Of a DNA stretch of 50,594 bases, positions 1 to 10,589 are shown piece after piece. The DNA lies in assembly GCA_015486315.1 (NCBI GenBank), contig WFRY01000038.1, positions 1 to 50,594 of the forward strand, written 5' to 3'. This DNA comes from Desulfobulbaceae bacterium (GTDB taxonomy: Bacteria; Desulfobacterota; Desulfobulbia; Desulfobulbales; Desulfobulbaceae). A program made the position numbers and the translations under genes. The notes beneath the pieces are model-generated. The model was not told the DNA's origin. It saw only the letters and a list, made by a program, of their open reading frames with translations, and did no database searches. How positions within the stretch are numbered: position 1 is the first letter of the stretch; each line of letters starts with the position of its first letter.

Positions 1-2
1 AT

Positions 3-1010
3 GCAGAGCTGGTGATCGGCATCCCACTTATCAATGCCTCTTCACAGAGTACAGGTGCTGTTATCCTGCTCTGGAAAAACCAGGGCGAAGCGGGAGAGAT
101 GGTTGGCAAACTTGCAGGCAATACTCTCCTTGCCGGTGCTGTAGAACTCCTGCAGGGCCGACAGCAGAAAAAAAGATTACAACCGGCCGAAAGTAAACCA
201 GGACAGCTCTCACGGCCAATGGTACTTACCGCTATTGCCATATTTTTTTTTCTGTCTGCTCTGATTCCGGTCCCCTTTATTATCAAGGCCGACTGCGTTG
301 CCAGACCGGCAACCATACGCTACGTGGTTGCCCGCTTTGACTCCATTCTCAAAAAAGTAACAGTCAAACCCGGAGACCGGGTCAAGACCGGTAAAACACT
401 GGCTGAACTCGACGGAAATGAACTGAACCTTACACTGGCCGCCCTGGAAGCCGACCGCAACAAGGCAATGAGGGAAAGAGACAGCTTCCTGGCCCGGGGC
501 AACACCGCTGCCGCACAGATTGCCATGCTCAATGCGCAGCGAATAAGCAGGCAGATTGACCTGCTCAATGAACGAAGGCAGAACCTGCAGCTCATCAGCC
601 CGGTGGACGGTGTTGTTTTGACCGGAGATCTTAAACGCATTGAAGGGAGTCCGGTAAGCCGGGGTAAAATCCTTTTTGAAATTGCGCCTCTGGACAAAAT
701 GATCATCGAAATCGCCATTACCGAAGATGATATTACCTATATTAAGCCGGGCATGGAGACCAAAATCAGCTTTAATGCCTTTCCCCGGACAAACTGGCAT
801 GAACGTATCTCCCGTATACGACCGAAATCTGAAATTCGTTTCCAGCAGAATGTATTTATTGGTGAGTTTGTGTTCAATAATAATGCTGGACTGCTGAAAC
901 CGGGTATGCGTGGCAATGCCGCAATTCGATCCGGCAGCAGACCACTGGGTTGGATATTACTGCACAAGCCCTGGTATTCGCTCCTACGCCTGTTTGGCTT
1001 TCTCACATAA
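3..1010 (+). CDS. HlyD-family periplasmic adaptor protein, 5'-truncated by window edge (residual GAF-like end at N-terminus)
   Basis: ORF is open to the window start. One TM segment (LTAIAIFFFLSALIPVPFII), then lipoyl/barrel-sandwich hybrid pattern (TVKPGDRVKTGKTLAELDGNELNLTLAALEADRNKA...LISPVDGVVLTGDL...PGMETKISFNAFPRTNWHERISRI). N-terminal VIGIPLINASSQSTGAVILLWKN resembles the end of a GAF domain. Confidence 0.75.
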   Translation, partial: AELVIGIPLINASSQSTGAVILLWKNQGEAGEMVGKLAGNTLLAGAVELLQGRQQKKRLQPAESKPGQLSRPMVLTAIAIFFFLSALIPVPFIIKADCVARPATIRYVVARFDSILKKVTVKPGDRVKTGKTLAELDGNELNLTLAALEADRNKAMRERDSFLARGNTAAAQIAMLNAQRISRQIDLLNERRQNLQLISPVDGVVLTGDLKRIEGSPVSRGKILFEIAPLDKMIIEIAITEDDITYIKPGMETKISFNAFPRTNWHERISRIRPKSEIRFQQNVFIGEFVFNNNAGLLKPGMRGNAAIRSGSRPLGWILLHKPWYSLLRLFGFLT

Positions 1011-1015
1011 TTCCT

Positions 1016-3175
1016 ATGGACAACAACGATATTGTCCTGCCCAGAGTGCGTCCTGATCTGCGCTTTAATCCGATTCATGAAAACGGGACAACCTGTTATG
1101 TCATTGAAGACCCTGTCCGTAACAAATTCTACCGTACAGGCCTGGAAGAATACCTGCTTATCAGCGGTCTGACAAATACAGCTTCCTTAGACCAACTCTT
1201 AAACACCGTTGAACAGCGTAGCGGCATCAGGTTGACTCCTGACCAGGCCCGAGTGACCTTTGAATGGCTGAGCCGGTGCCAGCTCGTGCAACAAAACGAT
1301 ACGGGAAAACTTTCTGAAATCATCAACAGCGAACAGGCCGGAAAAAAACTTCAAACATTCAGCCGTTTGAATCTCATCACCTTTAAAATCAGTCTATTAA
1401 ATCCCGACCCTCTGCTCGACAAAATCGTCCCGTACCTTCTCTGGTTTACCGGCAAAACTTTTTTTGCTCTCTGGTTGATTATCGGCCTGGCAGCACTTAC
1501 CCAACTCTCTGTTAACTGGCAGATGTTCACAACCAGTGCAGCCGGAATCTTCTCTCCCAGCAATATGCTGATGATATGGTTTGTCTGGTTCGGACTTAAA
1601 ATTCTCCATGAGCTGTCCCATGCCCTGGTCTGCAAACGATATGGCGGCAGAGTTTTTGAGGCAGGAATATTGGTGATCATCTTTATTCCCCTTACATATG
1701 TCAACGCCACATCCTCGTGGAAATTTCCTTCTCGCTGGCAGAGAATTCATGTGGCAACGGCCGGAATGTATATCGAACTCTTTGCTGCCTGGCTGGCCAT
1801 CCTTTACTGGGTCGGCCATCCACATACAAGCGGTGGCCAGATCGCCCATAATACTGTTATTGTGGCAGGTATCAGTTCCCTGCTTTTCAATGCCAACCCG
1901 CTCATGCGCTTTGACGGCTATTATATTCTTTCCGACCTTGTCGGAATTCCCAATCTGTACAGCCGGGGTTTGCAGATTATTCATAACAAAATAAGCCACT
2001 GGTTTCTCGGTACACCTCTGGTTTCACAAAAATCCCGGCATCCTGCTTTTCTGGTATCCTATGCTGTTGCAATTTTTATCTGGCGTATTCTGGTCCTGGT
2101 TTCATTAGGATATGCTGCAAATCTGATTGGCGGACCGTATGGAGGACTGATTGTTACAGGTGCAATACTTGTCTGGATTGGAATTCCCCTGTACATGTTC
2201 AGCAAACGTCTACCACTCTTGAAGATACAAAATCCAGGGATCAGCCGGCAACTCCCCATTCGGATTGCCATCACAGGCATAATCCTGCTTATACTTCTAC
2301 AGGTCACCAGCTGGCAGCAGACAATCAACATCCCGGCGGTGGTTCTTTATCAGGATCAGTACACCGTCAAGACCGAAACCTCAGGATTTGTAGCGGGATT
2401 AATGGTTCATGACGGCACGCAGGTGCAGAGAGGAGATCATCTGTTGCTGCTTGAAAATCCTGATCTTGAAGCCAGGATTGATGATATCCGTATACAGATG
2501 AATCAATCACTGCTGAAGAGCAGGCTAGCCCACTCAAGCGGTTTGATAACCCAATACCAGATCCAGCAGGAAAACTTAAAGACTCTGCGAAATGAACAGC
2601 AGGCAGTTGCCCGGGATATTGAAAAACTTTCTGTTTCAGCTCCGGGTGACGGAACCGTTTTGGCATTCAACCTTGATCAGCTGCGGGGACGATGGCTCGA
2701 CAAGGGCACAGAAATCCTCTGGATAGTTGAACCGGGTAAAAAAATTATCAGGGGTTCTGCTGCCCAGGATGATATTGCTCAGTTGAAGGATCAGGTTGGT
2801 GAAGAAGTGGAAATAGACATGCGGCCCGAAGGACTTGGCCGGTTTAACGGCATACTGGAGCGAATTGCTCCCAGGGTATCTCGAACACTTTCTCACCCGG
2901 CCCTTTCGGCAATTTACGGTGGTCCACTTGATGTACGAAAGGAAGAAACAACGGACTCGGAAACCGATACGATACAATCACCTCAATACCTGCTTTTCAG
3001 ACCACGTTTTTCCCTGGATGTAATCGTCCATTCAGATTTGCTGGAGAAACTGCGGGAAGGTCAGCGGGCAACTATTCATGTGCGGGGAGGACGCAAAAAT
3101 TTAGCCATGATGGTACGCGACCGGGTATCATCATGGCTAAACAGTAAAAAACGAATCATGCAGCAAAACAACTAA
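1016..3175 (+). CDS. PqqD-like / site-2 protease (M50) / HlyD-like fusion membrane protein
   Basis: Start at ATG 1016 (MDNNDIVLPRVRPDL). HELSH zinc-protease motif (LKILHELSHALVCKRYGG), second motif NANPLMRFDGYYILSDL, multiple TM helices, C-terminal lipoyl/HlyD-like segment (GFVAGLMVHDGTQVQRGDHLLLLENPDLEARI...VSAPGDGTVLAF). Confidence 0.75.
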   Translation: MDNNDIVLPRVRPDLRFNPIHENGTTCYVIEDPVRNKFYRTGLEEYLLISGLTNTASLDQLLNTVEQRSGIRLTPDQARVTFEWLSRCQLVQQNDTGKLSEIINSEQAGKKLQTFSRLNLITFKISLLNPDPLLDKIVPYLLWFTGKTFFALWLIIGLAALTQLSVNWQMFTTSAAGIFSPSNMLMIWFVWFGLKILHELSHALVCKRYGGRVFEAGILVIIFIPLTYVNATSSWKFPSRWQRIHVATAGMYIELFAAWLAILYWVGHPHTSGGQIAHNTVIVAGISSLLFNANPLMRFDGYYILSDLVGIPNLYSRGLQIIHNKISHWFLGTPLVSQKSRHPAFLVSYAVAIFIWRILVLVSLGYAANLIGGPYGGLIVTGAILVWIGIPLYMFSKRLPLLKIQNPGISRQLPIRIAITGIILLILLQVTSWQQTINIPAVVLYQDQYTVKTETSGFVAGLMVHDGTQVQRGDHLLLLENPDLEARIDDIRIQMNQSLLKSRLAHSSGLITQYQIQQENLKTLRNEQQAVARDIEKLSVSAPGDGTVLAFNLDQLRGRWLDKGTEILWIVEPGKKIIRGSAAQDDIAQLKDQVGEEVEIDMRPEGLGRFNGILERIAPRVSRTLSHPALSAIYGGPLDVRKEETTDSETDTIQSPQYLLFRPRFSLDVIVHSDLLEKLREGQRATIHVRGGRKNLAMMVRDRVSSWLNSKKRIMQQNN

Positions 3176-3431
3176 AGGTTGTCAGAACATAACTATATCA
3201 TGGATATGTTGGACAATGTTGCAGCATCAAACACATCAAAGTCTGATTTTAATTATATACAAAGCCTATTGCAAACAGTTATGCCGGACAATAAACAACC
3301 TTGTCATAACCCGTGCTGAGCTAATGAAGGTTTTAATCCCGTTTTTCCACTAAGGCAGTCGTAAGCAAAATTCAAGGCCAGACAAAACAATCAGCACCTA
3401 AAATGATTGTTGTATTCCCAAACTCCTGTTC

Positions 3432-3704
3432 CTATTTAACAGCCTCGGCAAGCTTACTTCCGACCTTGAACTTAACAACTTTTTTGGCTGGTATATTCAT
3501 GGACTTTCCGGTCTGAGGATTACGACATGTTCGGGCTGATCTTTCAGTCACGGAAAACGTTCCAAAGCCGATAAGCGAAAGTTTATCGCCCTGAACCAGT
3601 GTATCGGTTAGAGCATCCATAAACCCCTGTAAGGCATCACCAGCTGCTTTTTTACTGATGTCGGCGGATTCGGCAATCTGATTGACAAGTTCTGTTTTAT
3701 TCAT
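3432..3704 (-). CDS. hup: HU family DNA-binding protein
   Basis: MNKTELVNQIAESADISKKAAGDALQGFMDALTDTLVQGDKLSLIGFGTFSVTERSARTCRNPQTGKSMNIPAKKVVKFKVGSKLAEAVK is a classic HU. Confidence 0.95.
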   Translation of the reverse strand: MNKTELVNQIAESADISKKAAGDALQGFMDALTDTLVQGDKLSLIGFGTFSVTERSARTCRNPQTGKSMNIPAKKVVKFKVGSKLAEAVK

Positions 3705-3910
3705 TGGTTCTCCTATGATTAATTATTTAAAATACCGCAATAAAACAATATGAATGTCTAATTAATAAAAGTTCATAATTACATATAATCAGCATATTTG
3801 TCAAACAACTTTGACCGATTAACATAAATAGTAGAGAAAAATAAAGAGAGTTATCGTGCTTGACAATTTCCATAAAGCATGGTGAACGTAACTCTGCGGT
3901 TCCGGCATAT

Positions 3911-3945
3911 AAAAAAGCCCTTACCACATTATGGCAAGGGCTTTT
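3911..3945 (-). terminator. Rho-independent terminator downstream of nuoN
   Basis: Inverted repeat AAAAGCCCTTgccataatgtggtAAGGGCTTTTTT on the minus strand, between nuoN and HU. Confidence 0.75.
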
Positions 3946-3975
3946 CTTATATAAATCTGTAAGGAGTAAAGAATA

Positions 3976-5391
3976 TCACATTATTGTTTTGACTGCTGTA
4001 TCAGCAAAGGCAATAATTTTTGCTGGAAAGGCACCCATAAAAATTATTATGAGGACAAGGGCGACACTCCCAAACTTTGTCATCCCGTTAATCTGTACAT
4101 CTGCACGTTCACCCGGATCAGCTGTAAAAGCTGCCTTCACAACGGTGAGGTAATAATAGATGGCAACACCTGCATTTACTGCAGCAAGTATTACAAGGAT
4201 CAGATAACCCTGCTTCAATGCACCGGCAAGCAGGAGAAACTCTCCCATGAAACCAACCATTGGCGGAATCCCGGCAAGTGCAAAAAGTCCGATGGCAAGC
4301 AGGAAGGCCATCATCGGTTGTCGTTTATACAGACCATTCAAATCAGTGATAGAAAGATTTTCTCCATCTACTGAAACATTACTGAGCACGGTATAGCAGG
4401 CTATATTCATAAAAACATAACCTGATATATAGTACATTGCAGTTGCATAACCACTGGTGTTCATGGTGAGTAAGCCAAGCAGTATAAAACCGGCATGAGC
4501 TATACCCGAAAAACCGAGCATTCTTTTTACATCAGTCTGAACCAGGGCGATGAGATTACCATAAAACATGGAACAGATAGCCAGAACCATCATAAGGTAG
4601 ATTAAAATCTGAGCATTTCCGGGGACCATGATAACAAACCGAATAAGCAGCGCTACAGCACCGAGTTTAGGTATCGTCGCTACAAAACAGGTTGTTTCAT
4701 TGGAGGCACCTTCATAAACATCAGGTACCCAGAAGTGCATGGGGAAAATGGCAAGTTTATAAAAGAAACCCGTAAGTACCATGACCACGGCAAAGAACGC
4801 TGCAGGTTGCGCAGAAGCATGCTGCAAACCGGGCACGATATCCTTAATATACGTTGTTCCGGTCAGGCCGAAAATATAACTCATGCCATACAGCATAAAA
4901 CCAGTGGCCAGTACCCCGAAAAGTATGTATTTAATGCCGGCTTCCATCTGGATCCTGATTCCGGTCCCGTCATCCCGCATGGGGATCATCAGGTACAGGG
5001 CAAAGGATGAGAGCTCAAGGGATACAAACAGGGTGATAAGTTCAACCGCACTGACCAGAGACATCAAGCCGAGACAACTCAGGAAAAGGAACATGTAATA
5101 TTCGGGACGAACCGATAAATCTATACCTTTAAGGTTCTGACCGGCGATAAGGACAAAAACCATGCCAAGACTGATCATCAGCTTAAAATACTGCGAAAAG
5201 AGATCAACCTGATAACAGCCGTTAAAGACTGTTGTATCCTGATGAAGGCTGACCAGCGAGCAGATGAAAGTAATAACGCCTAAAAAGATTGCAGTATTAC
5301 TCACCTGGGCACCGTCAAGCTTTTTACTGAGGCTGAGGGCAAAAAAAGCCAGTGCTCCAGTTAAAAGTACCAATTCGGGGAGAATAGCCAT
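3976..5391 (-). CDS. nuoN: NADH-quinone oxidoreductase subunit N
   Basis: 471 aa, antiporter-like; last gene of the nuo cluster; motifs such as LFVSLELSSFALYLM and FYKLAIFPMHFWVPDVYEGA. Confidence 0.92.
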   Translation of the reverse strand: MAILPELVLLTGALAFFALSLSKKLDGAQVSNTAIFLGVITFICSLVSLHQDTTVFNGCYQVDLFSQYFKLMISLGMVFVLIAGQNLKGIDLSVRPEYYMFLFLSCLGLMSLVSAVELITLFVSLELSSFALYLMIPMRDDGTGIRIQMEAGIKYILFGVLATGFMLYGMSYIFGLTGTTYIKDIVPGLQHASAQPAAFFAVVMVLTGFFYKLAIFPMHFWVPDVYEGASNETTCFVATIPKLGAVALLIRFVIMVPGNAQILIYLMMVLAICSMFYGNLIALVQTDVKRMLGFSGIAHAGFILLGLLTMNTSGYATAMYYISGYVFMNIACYTVLSNVSVDGENLSITDLNGLYKRQPMMAFLLAIGLFALAGIPPMVGFMGEFLLLAGALKQGYLILVILAAVNAGVAIYYYLTVVKAAFTADPGERADVQINGMTKFGSVALVLIIIFMGAFPAKIIAFADTAVKTIM

Positions 5392-5451
5392 TGGATATTC
5401 CTTTCCTTACTTATTCAAGATTTAAACGTTCAGCTTCTAACGACGACTTCT

Positions 5452-6969
5452 TTACTGCAGAATAATCTGGGCTACGCCCTGTACCTGGTGCCAGTTGTTA
5501 AGCTGATCAAGCATATTACCAACTGATACATGGATCATATCAATAAAGGGCTGAGGACCGAGTCCTATCCAGAAAACAAAAACTGCAAACGGTGCCAGTA
5601 CGACAATCTCACGAAAACTCAAGTCCTTCAGATACGATTGATCGGGGTTGTCAGGAGTACCGTACAGGAGTTTCTGCAGCATGCGCAACATGTAAGCTGC
5701 TGCCAGAACTGCACCTGGAATAGCAGCAAGGGCGAGTCCCTTGTTAAATTCAAAGGTGCCGGCAAGGATGAGAAACTCACCAATAAAGGAGTTCGTTCCC
5801 GGAAAGCCGAATGAAGAGAGTGAGAACAGTCCTAAAAATGTAGCATACCAGGGCATAAACTTACCACAGCCCTGGGCAACACTGAGTTCACGGCTGTGCG
5901 TACGTTCATAGATCATGCCCACACAGAGAAACAGCGCGCCGGTTGTTACACCATGATTGATCATCTGAATTATAGAACCCTCTACACCTCTGGTATTGAG
6001 GACAAATATACCAAGTGTAACAAACCCCATGTGCCCCACAGACGAATAAGCAATCAGCTTCTTCATGTCACTTTGAGCAAGGGCAGTGAAACCACCATAT
6101 ATAATACCGGCTATCGATAACCAGAGTATATAGGGGGCTAACATAAAGGTTGCATCAGGAGTAATTGGTATGCAGAATCGCAGCATACCATACGTACCCA
6201 TCTTCAGAAGAACTGATGCCAGGATAACAGAGCCTGCAGTCGGTGCCTCAACATGCGCAGCCGGCAGCCATGTATGGAGCGGGAACATGGGCACCTTGAT
6301 GGCAAAGGCAAGAAAAAAGGCGAGAAAGACGAGAACCTGAAAGGTCGTTGAATAACTCTGCCACTGCATGTCCGGTATAAAAAAGCTGCCGTTTTTTAAA
6401 TACAGGGCCAGGATAGCAACCAGGAGGAACACGGATCCGGCCATGGTGTATATAAAGAACTTTATCGATGCATATTCCTTGCGTGGTCCACCCCATACGG
6501 CAATGAGCAGATACATGGGAATAAGCATAAATTCCCAGAAAACCCAGAACAGAATGAAATCAAGCGCCACAAAGAGTCCCACCATGGATACCTGCATAAT
6601 GAGCAGACAGAACATAAACTGGGTGACCCTGGTTTTAATATACTTCCAGGATGCAAGGACACAAAGCGGCATAATCAGGGTACTTAAGAGCACCAGCAGT
6701 ATGGAGATACCATCTACACCGACGATGTAGTTGATATTCCACTGCGGTATCCAGGAGTACGCCTCGGCGAACTGATATTTTGGGGTTGTAATGTCAAAAC
6801 CGGTAAGTAACGGAATTGAAATAATTGCCTCAATAATCGTGATTGCCAGTGTCCAAAGCCGTGCAAATTTTTCTCCGGAAAAGAAGAAGAGAACAACTGC
6901 CCCGGCCAAGGGGAAGAAAATCAGGAAACTGAGCAGGGGAAACCCCTCGTTGATGAGTAAACTGTCCAT
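5452..6969 (-). CDS. nuoM: NADH-quinone oxidoreductase subunit M
   Basis: 505 aa; FWVFWEFMLIPMYLLIAVWGG, AIKVPMFPLHTWLPAAHVEAPTAGSVILASVLLKMGTYG. Confidence 0.95.
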   Translation of the reverse strand: MDSLLINEGFPLLSFLIFFPLAGAVVLFFFSGEKFARLWTLAITIIEAIISIPLLTGFDITTPKYQFAEAYSWIPQWNINYIVGVDGISILLVLLSTLIMPLCVLASWKYIKTRVTQFMFCLLIMQVSMVGLFVALDFILFWVFWEFMLIPMYLLIAVWGGPRKEYASIKFFIYTMAGSVFLLVAILALYLKNGSFFIPDMQWQSYSTTFQVLVFLAFFLAFAIKVPMFPLHTWLPAAHVEAPTAGSVILASVLLKMGTYGMLRFCIPITPDATFMLAPYILWLSIAGIIYGGFTALAQSDMKKLIAYSSVGHMGFVTLGIFVLNTRGVEGSIIQMINHGVTTGALFLCVGMIYERTHSRELSVAQGCGKFMPWYATFLGLFSLSSFGFPGTNSFIGEFLILAGTFEFNKGLALAAIPGAVLAAAYMLRMLQKLLYGTPDNPDQSYLKDLSFREIVVLAPFAVFVFWIGLGPQPFIDMIHVSVGNMLDQLNNWHQVQGVAQIILQ

Positions 6970-6983
6970 TCCCTACGATTCCT

Positions 6984-8774
6984 TTATGAAAGTTGAAGGA
7001 GTATATAAGCTATCAAAGCAAACGCTGCAAAAGATGCCGCGAAGTACATCGTATACTGTATCTGACCGGACTGCAGGATACGAAGTCTGCCGCCAAGTCC
7101 TCTGACCAGTCGTGCAAAACCGTCTATAACACCATCGATTGCATGCCAGTCAAACCAGCTCCAGAATTTTGCAGTTGTCATAAGGGTTCTTAAACCTATT
7201 ACGCGGTACACTTCACTCCATGCCGTGTCAAACCACTGCAGTGGATTCTTGGCAAGCCAGAGGAAAAATAAACCACCCTTACGATAGAACCAGTCCATAT
7301 CCAGACAGATCCGATCTGCAGGTTCCAGATACTTTTTAAGAAGGAAAAAAGCCAAGGCAGCAAAACCAAGTATCTGTAACGTTTCAGCAAGATGGTATGC
7401 GGTAAACGGATCATAATGTACAGGATACGGCAGCATTGAATAAAGGATACCAGGTGCGGAGCCGACATAGACGCAGAGCACAGCACCAAAAGTCATCGCA
7501 GCCATCATATTCCAGGTCGGATCTGCTGCTTTTTCCCAAGTCTCTTCAGAACAGTTGTTCTTGCCGAAAAAGAGGAAGTAAGGAAGTTTTACTCCGTTAT
7601 ACATGAACGTACCGGTTGCACCGAACATCAATAACCAGGAGGCCCAGTTTAAATGCGTTTCAAAACCGGCTGTAATGATCATTGACTTGGAAACGTATGC
7701 GGCAAAGAAAGGTGCTGCCGAGATGGAGAGACAGCCGACCATAGTCAGTATAAACGTGTACGGCATTTTTTTGTACAGACCGCCGAGTTCGGTAAACTTG
7801 GTTTTTCCGGTCATGTACAGTACCGAACCAGTGCCCATGAAGAGCAGGCTCTTGTACAGAATATGGACTACGGCATGTGCCGCGGCTCCATTGATAGCCA
7901 TCTCCGTACCTATCCCGACCCCGGCTACCATATAACCAACCTGGGAAACAATGGACCAGGCAAGGAGTTTACGGATATCATTTTCCATAACAGCATATAT
8001 AACCCCATACAGTGCCATGATGACACCGAGGAGAACCAGAATATCCATTCCTGCGCAGGAACGAGCCAGCGTATATACAGCTGTTTTGGTGGTAAAAGCG
8101 CACATAAATACGGCACCGTTGAACGATGCTTCGCTGTATGCATCCGGCAACCAGGAATGAAGCGGTACAACTGCAGCATTCAGGGCAAAACCGGCCATAA
8201 TCAGCCACGTGTATAGTTCAGGGTTACTGACATCAAGCAAGGAAAATTCAATATTTCCTACTGCACGATAGCGCAGCATTATGCCGAACAGCAGGATGAC
8301 ACCACCAAATATGTGAACCAGTATGTATCGGTACCCGGCCTGCAGAGATTGGGCACGGTTTCTGAACCAGATCAGGAAAACAGAACCAAAGGCCATCATC
8401 TCCCAGAAGAGGTACACGGTGATATAATCACCGGAGTAAATAGTGCCGAGGGAACCGGCAACATAGAACCATGCTGCCATATGTTCACCCGTCTTCTCAA
8501 CATGCATCCCATACAGGGTGCCGATTACAGCCATCAAGGCCATAATCGAAGCAAACACCGAAGACAACTTGTCCACGCGCCCGAACACCAGTTGCCAGTC
8601 CATGAACTGATAGGTGGCAAAGGTACCTGAGAGCATGTTGTTACTTATAACAGCCACCATTGCAAGCAGCGGTACAAGAAGCAGATACGGTTTGCGCAAC
8701 GGCCCGCGGATAAAGGGCAGAAGCAACGCACCAATAATCATGATCAGTGCTGGATGAATAAAACTACCTGTCAT
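6984..8774 (-). CDS. nuoL: NuoL-like proton-translocating subunit with C-terminal extension
   Basis: 596 aa; LFWEMMAFGSVFLIWF, LNAAVVPLHSWLPDAYSEASFNGAVFM; long C-terminal amphipathic/TM extension. Confidence 0.8.
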   Translation of the reverse strand: MTGSFIHPALIMIIGALLLPFIRGPLRKPYLLLVPLLAMVAVISNNMLSGTFATYQFMDWQLVFGRVDKLSSVFASIMALMAVIGTLYGMHVEKTGEHMAAWFYVAGSLGTIYSGDYITVYLFWEMMAFGSVFLIWFRNRAQSLQAGYRYILVHIFGGVILLFGIMLRYRAVGNIEFSLLDVSNPELYTWLIMAGFALNAAVVPLHSWLPDAYSEASFNGAVFMCAFTTKTAVYTLARSCAGMDILVLLGVIMALYGVIYAVMENDIRKLLAWSIVSQVGYMVAGVGIGTEMAINGAAAHAVVHILYKSLLFMGTGSVLYMTGKTKFTELGGLYKKMPYTFILTMVGCLSISAAPFFAAYVSKSMIITAGFETHLNWASWLLMFGATGTFMYNGVKLPYFLFFGKNNCSEETWEKAADPTWNMMAAMTFGAVLCVYVGSAPGILYSMLPYPVHYDPFTAYHLAETLQILGFAALAFFLLKKYLEPADRICLDMDWFYRKGGLFFLWLAKNPLQWFDTAWSEVYRVIGLRTLMTTAKFWSWFDWHAIDGVIDGFARLVRGLGGRLRILQSGQIQYTMYFAASFAAFALIAYILLQLS

Positions 8775-8811
8775 TGACTTTTCCTCGCTGAACTACGTTC
8801 TTGAGCTTGGC

Positions 8812-9090
8812 CTACTCTTCTGAATCATCAAGCCAGATTGAATGTTCGTAATAATCTTCGGGCTGCTGAATACCGGCCTTGCCGAACCAGCGGGCAATAC
8901 CGATTACTGCTGCAGCAGCACAGAATCCAAAGATAGACCAGAAAAAAGGAATATGCTGTTCTGCCCAGGTATGAGCATGGGACTTGTCAACCATCGCTGC
9001 AAATACCGCAATCACAACGAGCAGTATATAGCAGACCATAATAACGGTCTTCATACGTTGGGTCTGCAGATATTCAATAAACCGGATCAT
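8812..9090 (-). CDS. small membrane protein embedded in nuo operon
   Basis: 92 aa with two predicted TM helices (VIMVCYILLVVIAVFAAMV, FFWSIFGFCAAAAVIGIARWF); overlaps the next ORF by 4 nt. Confidence 0.7.
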   Translation of the reverse strand: MIRFIEYLQTQRMKTVIMVCYILLVVIAVFAAMVDKSHAHTWAEQHIPFFWSIFGFCAAAAVIGIARWFGKAGIQQPEDYYEHSIWLDDSEE

Positions 9091-10589
9091 CCTGTCACCG
9101 CCTTGACAAATTGCATCATAAAGTTAGGATAAATACCTATGACCACAGATATTGTTGCGGCAATAAGAATCGGAACCAGCATGGTCATAGGGGCCTCTTT
9201 AATGCCTGTTTCAAGTTCTCCTTCAGGCCTTTTTCCAAAAAATGCCTTGTACGTAACCGGAGCAAAGTATGCAATATTAAGTACGGTAGATGCAATGAGG
9301 ATCAGCAGTATACCTATTTGATGTGCTTCCATTGACCCGACCAGCAGGTACCACTTCGTGACAAATCCAGCGACTGGTGGGGCTCCGATCATGGAGAGTG
9401 AGGCAACACCAAAGGCGGCAAAGGTAAAGGGCATGGTCCGTCCAAGACCGCTCATTTCAGAGATGTCTTTTTTATGTGTTGCAATAAAAATGGCACCTGC
9501 ACAGAAGAAGAGCGTAATCTTGGAAAAGGCGTGATTGACAATGTGAATCAAGCCACCTTCAATTCCGTGCGGTGTCAACAGGGCAACACCGAGAATAATA
9601 TAGGAGAGCTGGCTGACCGTTGAATAGGCGAGCCTTGCCTTTAAATTGTTCTTACTCAGCGCTATAACAGATGCCATCAAGATGGTAAATCCGACAAAAT
9701 ACGCCGTTGGAATACCAAGATTGAGTTTACTCATTGTATCCACACCAAAGACATAGAGCATGGTCCGGGTGGTACAGAATACGCCGACCTTAACAACGGC
9801 AACTGCATGGAGAAGAGCAGATACAGGCGTTGGTGCAACCATTGCTCCCGGCAGCCAGTGATGCAGGGGCATGACACCGTTTTTTGCAAAACCGAGGATA
9901 CAGAATACATAGAGCATTATGACGACCCAGCTCTTGGCATCTGCCGGAAACATGCCGGTAAACATCTGGTGGGGAAAATCGAGGTTTCCTACCAGAACAT
10001 ATATAAGGATCATGGCCGGCAGGAGAAACATTTTTGCCGTTGTTGTCAGGTAAACAATATATTTACGGGCTCCGGCATATCCTTCTGCATCCTGATGATG
10101 ACCGACCAGCGGATACGTACATACGGAAACTACTTCATAAAAGAGATACATGGTGAAAAAATTGTCGGAAAGCGCCACGCCGATTGCACCAAAAATTGCC
10201 AGGGCAAAACAGGCATTGAACCGGGTCTGACACGGCTCATCATGGGCTCTCATATAACCCAGTGAGTAAAATACAGCTATCATCCACAGAGATGAAGCTA
10301 CCATGGCAAAAATCATGGAAAAGCCGTCTGCTCTCAAGGTAAGAGAAAGACCAGGTAGAATGTTAAAAACATTATACACCAATGTCTTCCCTTCCCGGAG
10401 GGCAGGGATAAAGGAAAGCACAACGCTGAACAGCAGAACTGATGAACAGAATGATGTGAATTCCCTTAAATTAGGGTGCTTTTTGAGTGTCATGACAACC
10501 AGTGCGCCAAAGAGCGGTATCATAACCGCCAGGCCCAGGTTGGCATTTTCAACAATGTTTGCAGTTGTGGAAACAGGGTCCATAATCAT
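9087..10589 (-). CDS. Additional antiporter-like subunit (MrpD/NuoL/M superfamily)
   Basis: 500 aa; MYLFYEVVSVCTYPLVGHHQDAEGYAGARKYIVYL, FAKNGVMPLHHWLPGAMVAPTPVSALLHAVAVVKVGVF. Confidence 0.85.
   Translation of the reverse strand: MIMDPVSTTANIVENANLGLAVMIPLFGALVVMTLKKHPNLREFTSFCSSVLLFSVVLSFIPALREGKTLVYNVFNILPGLSLTLRADGFSMIFAMVASSLWMIAVFYSLGYMRAHDEPCQTRFNACFALAIFGAIGVALSDNFFTMYLFYEVVSVCTYPLVGHHQDAEGYAGARKYIVYLTTTAKMFLLPAMILIYVLVGNLDFPHQMFTGMFPADAKSWVVIMLYVFCILGFAKNGVMPLHHWLPGAMVAPTPVSALLHAVAVVKVGVFCTTRTMLYVFGVDTMSKLNLGIPTAYFVGFTILMASVIALSKNNLKARLAYSTVSQLSYIILGVALLTPHGIEGGLIHIVNHAFSKITLFFCAGAIFIATHKKDISEMSGLGRTMPFTFAAFGVASLSMIGAPPVAGFVTKWYLLVGSMEAHQIGILLILIASTVLNIAYFAPVTYKAFFGKRPEGELETGIKEAPMTMLVPILIAATISVVIGIYPNFMMQFVKAVTG

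Noticed and set aside
1397-1999. 200-aa minus-strand ORF
   Set aside because: Antisense to the M50 fusion protein, which has clear motifs on the plus strand.
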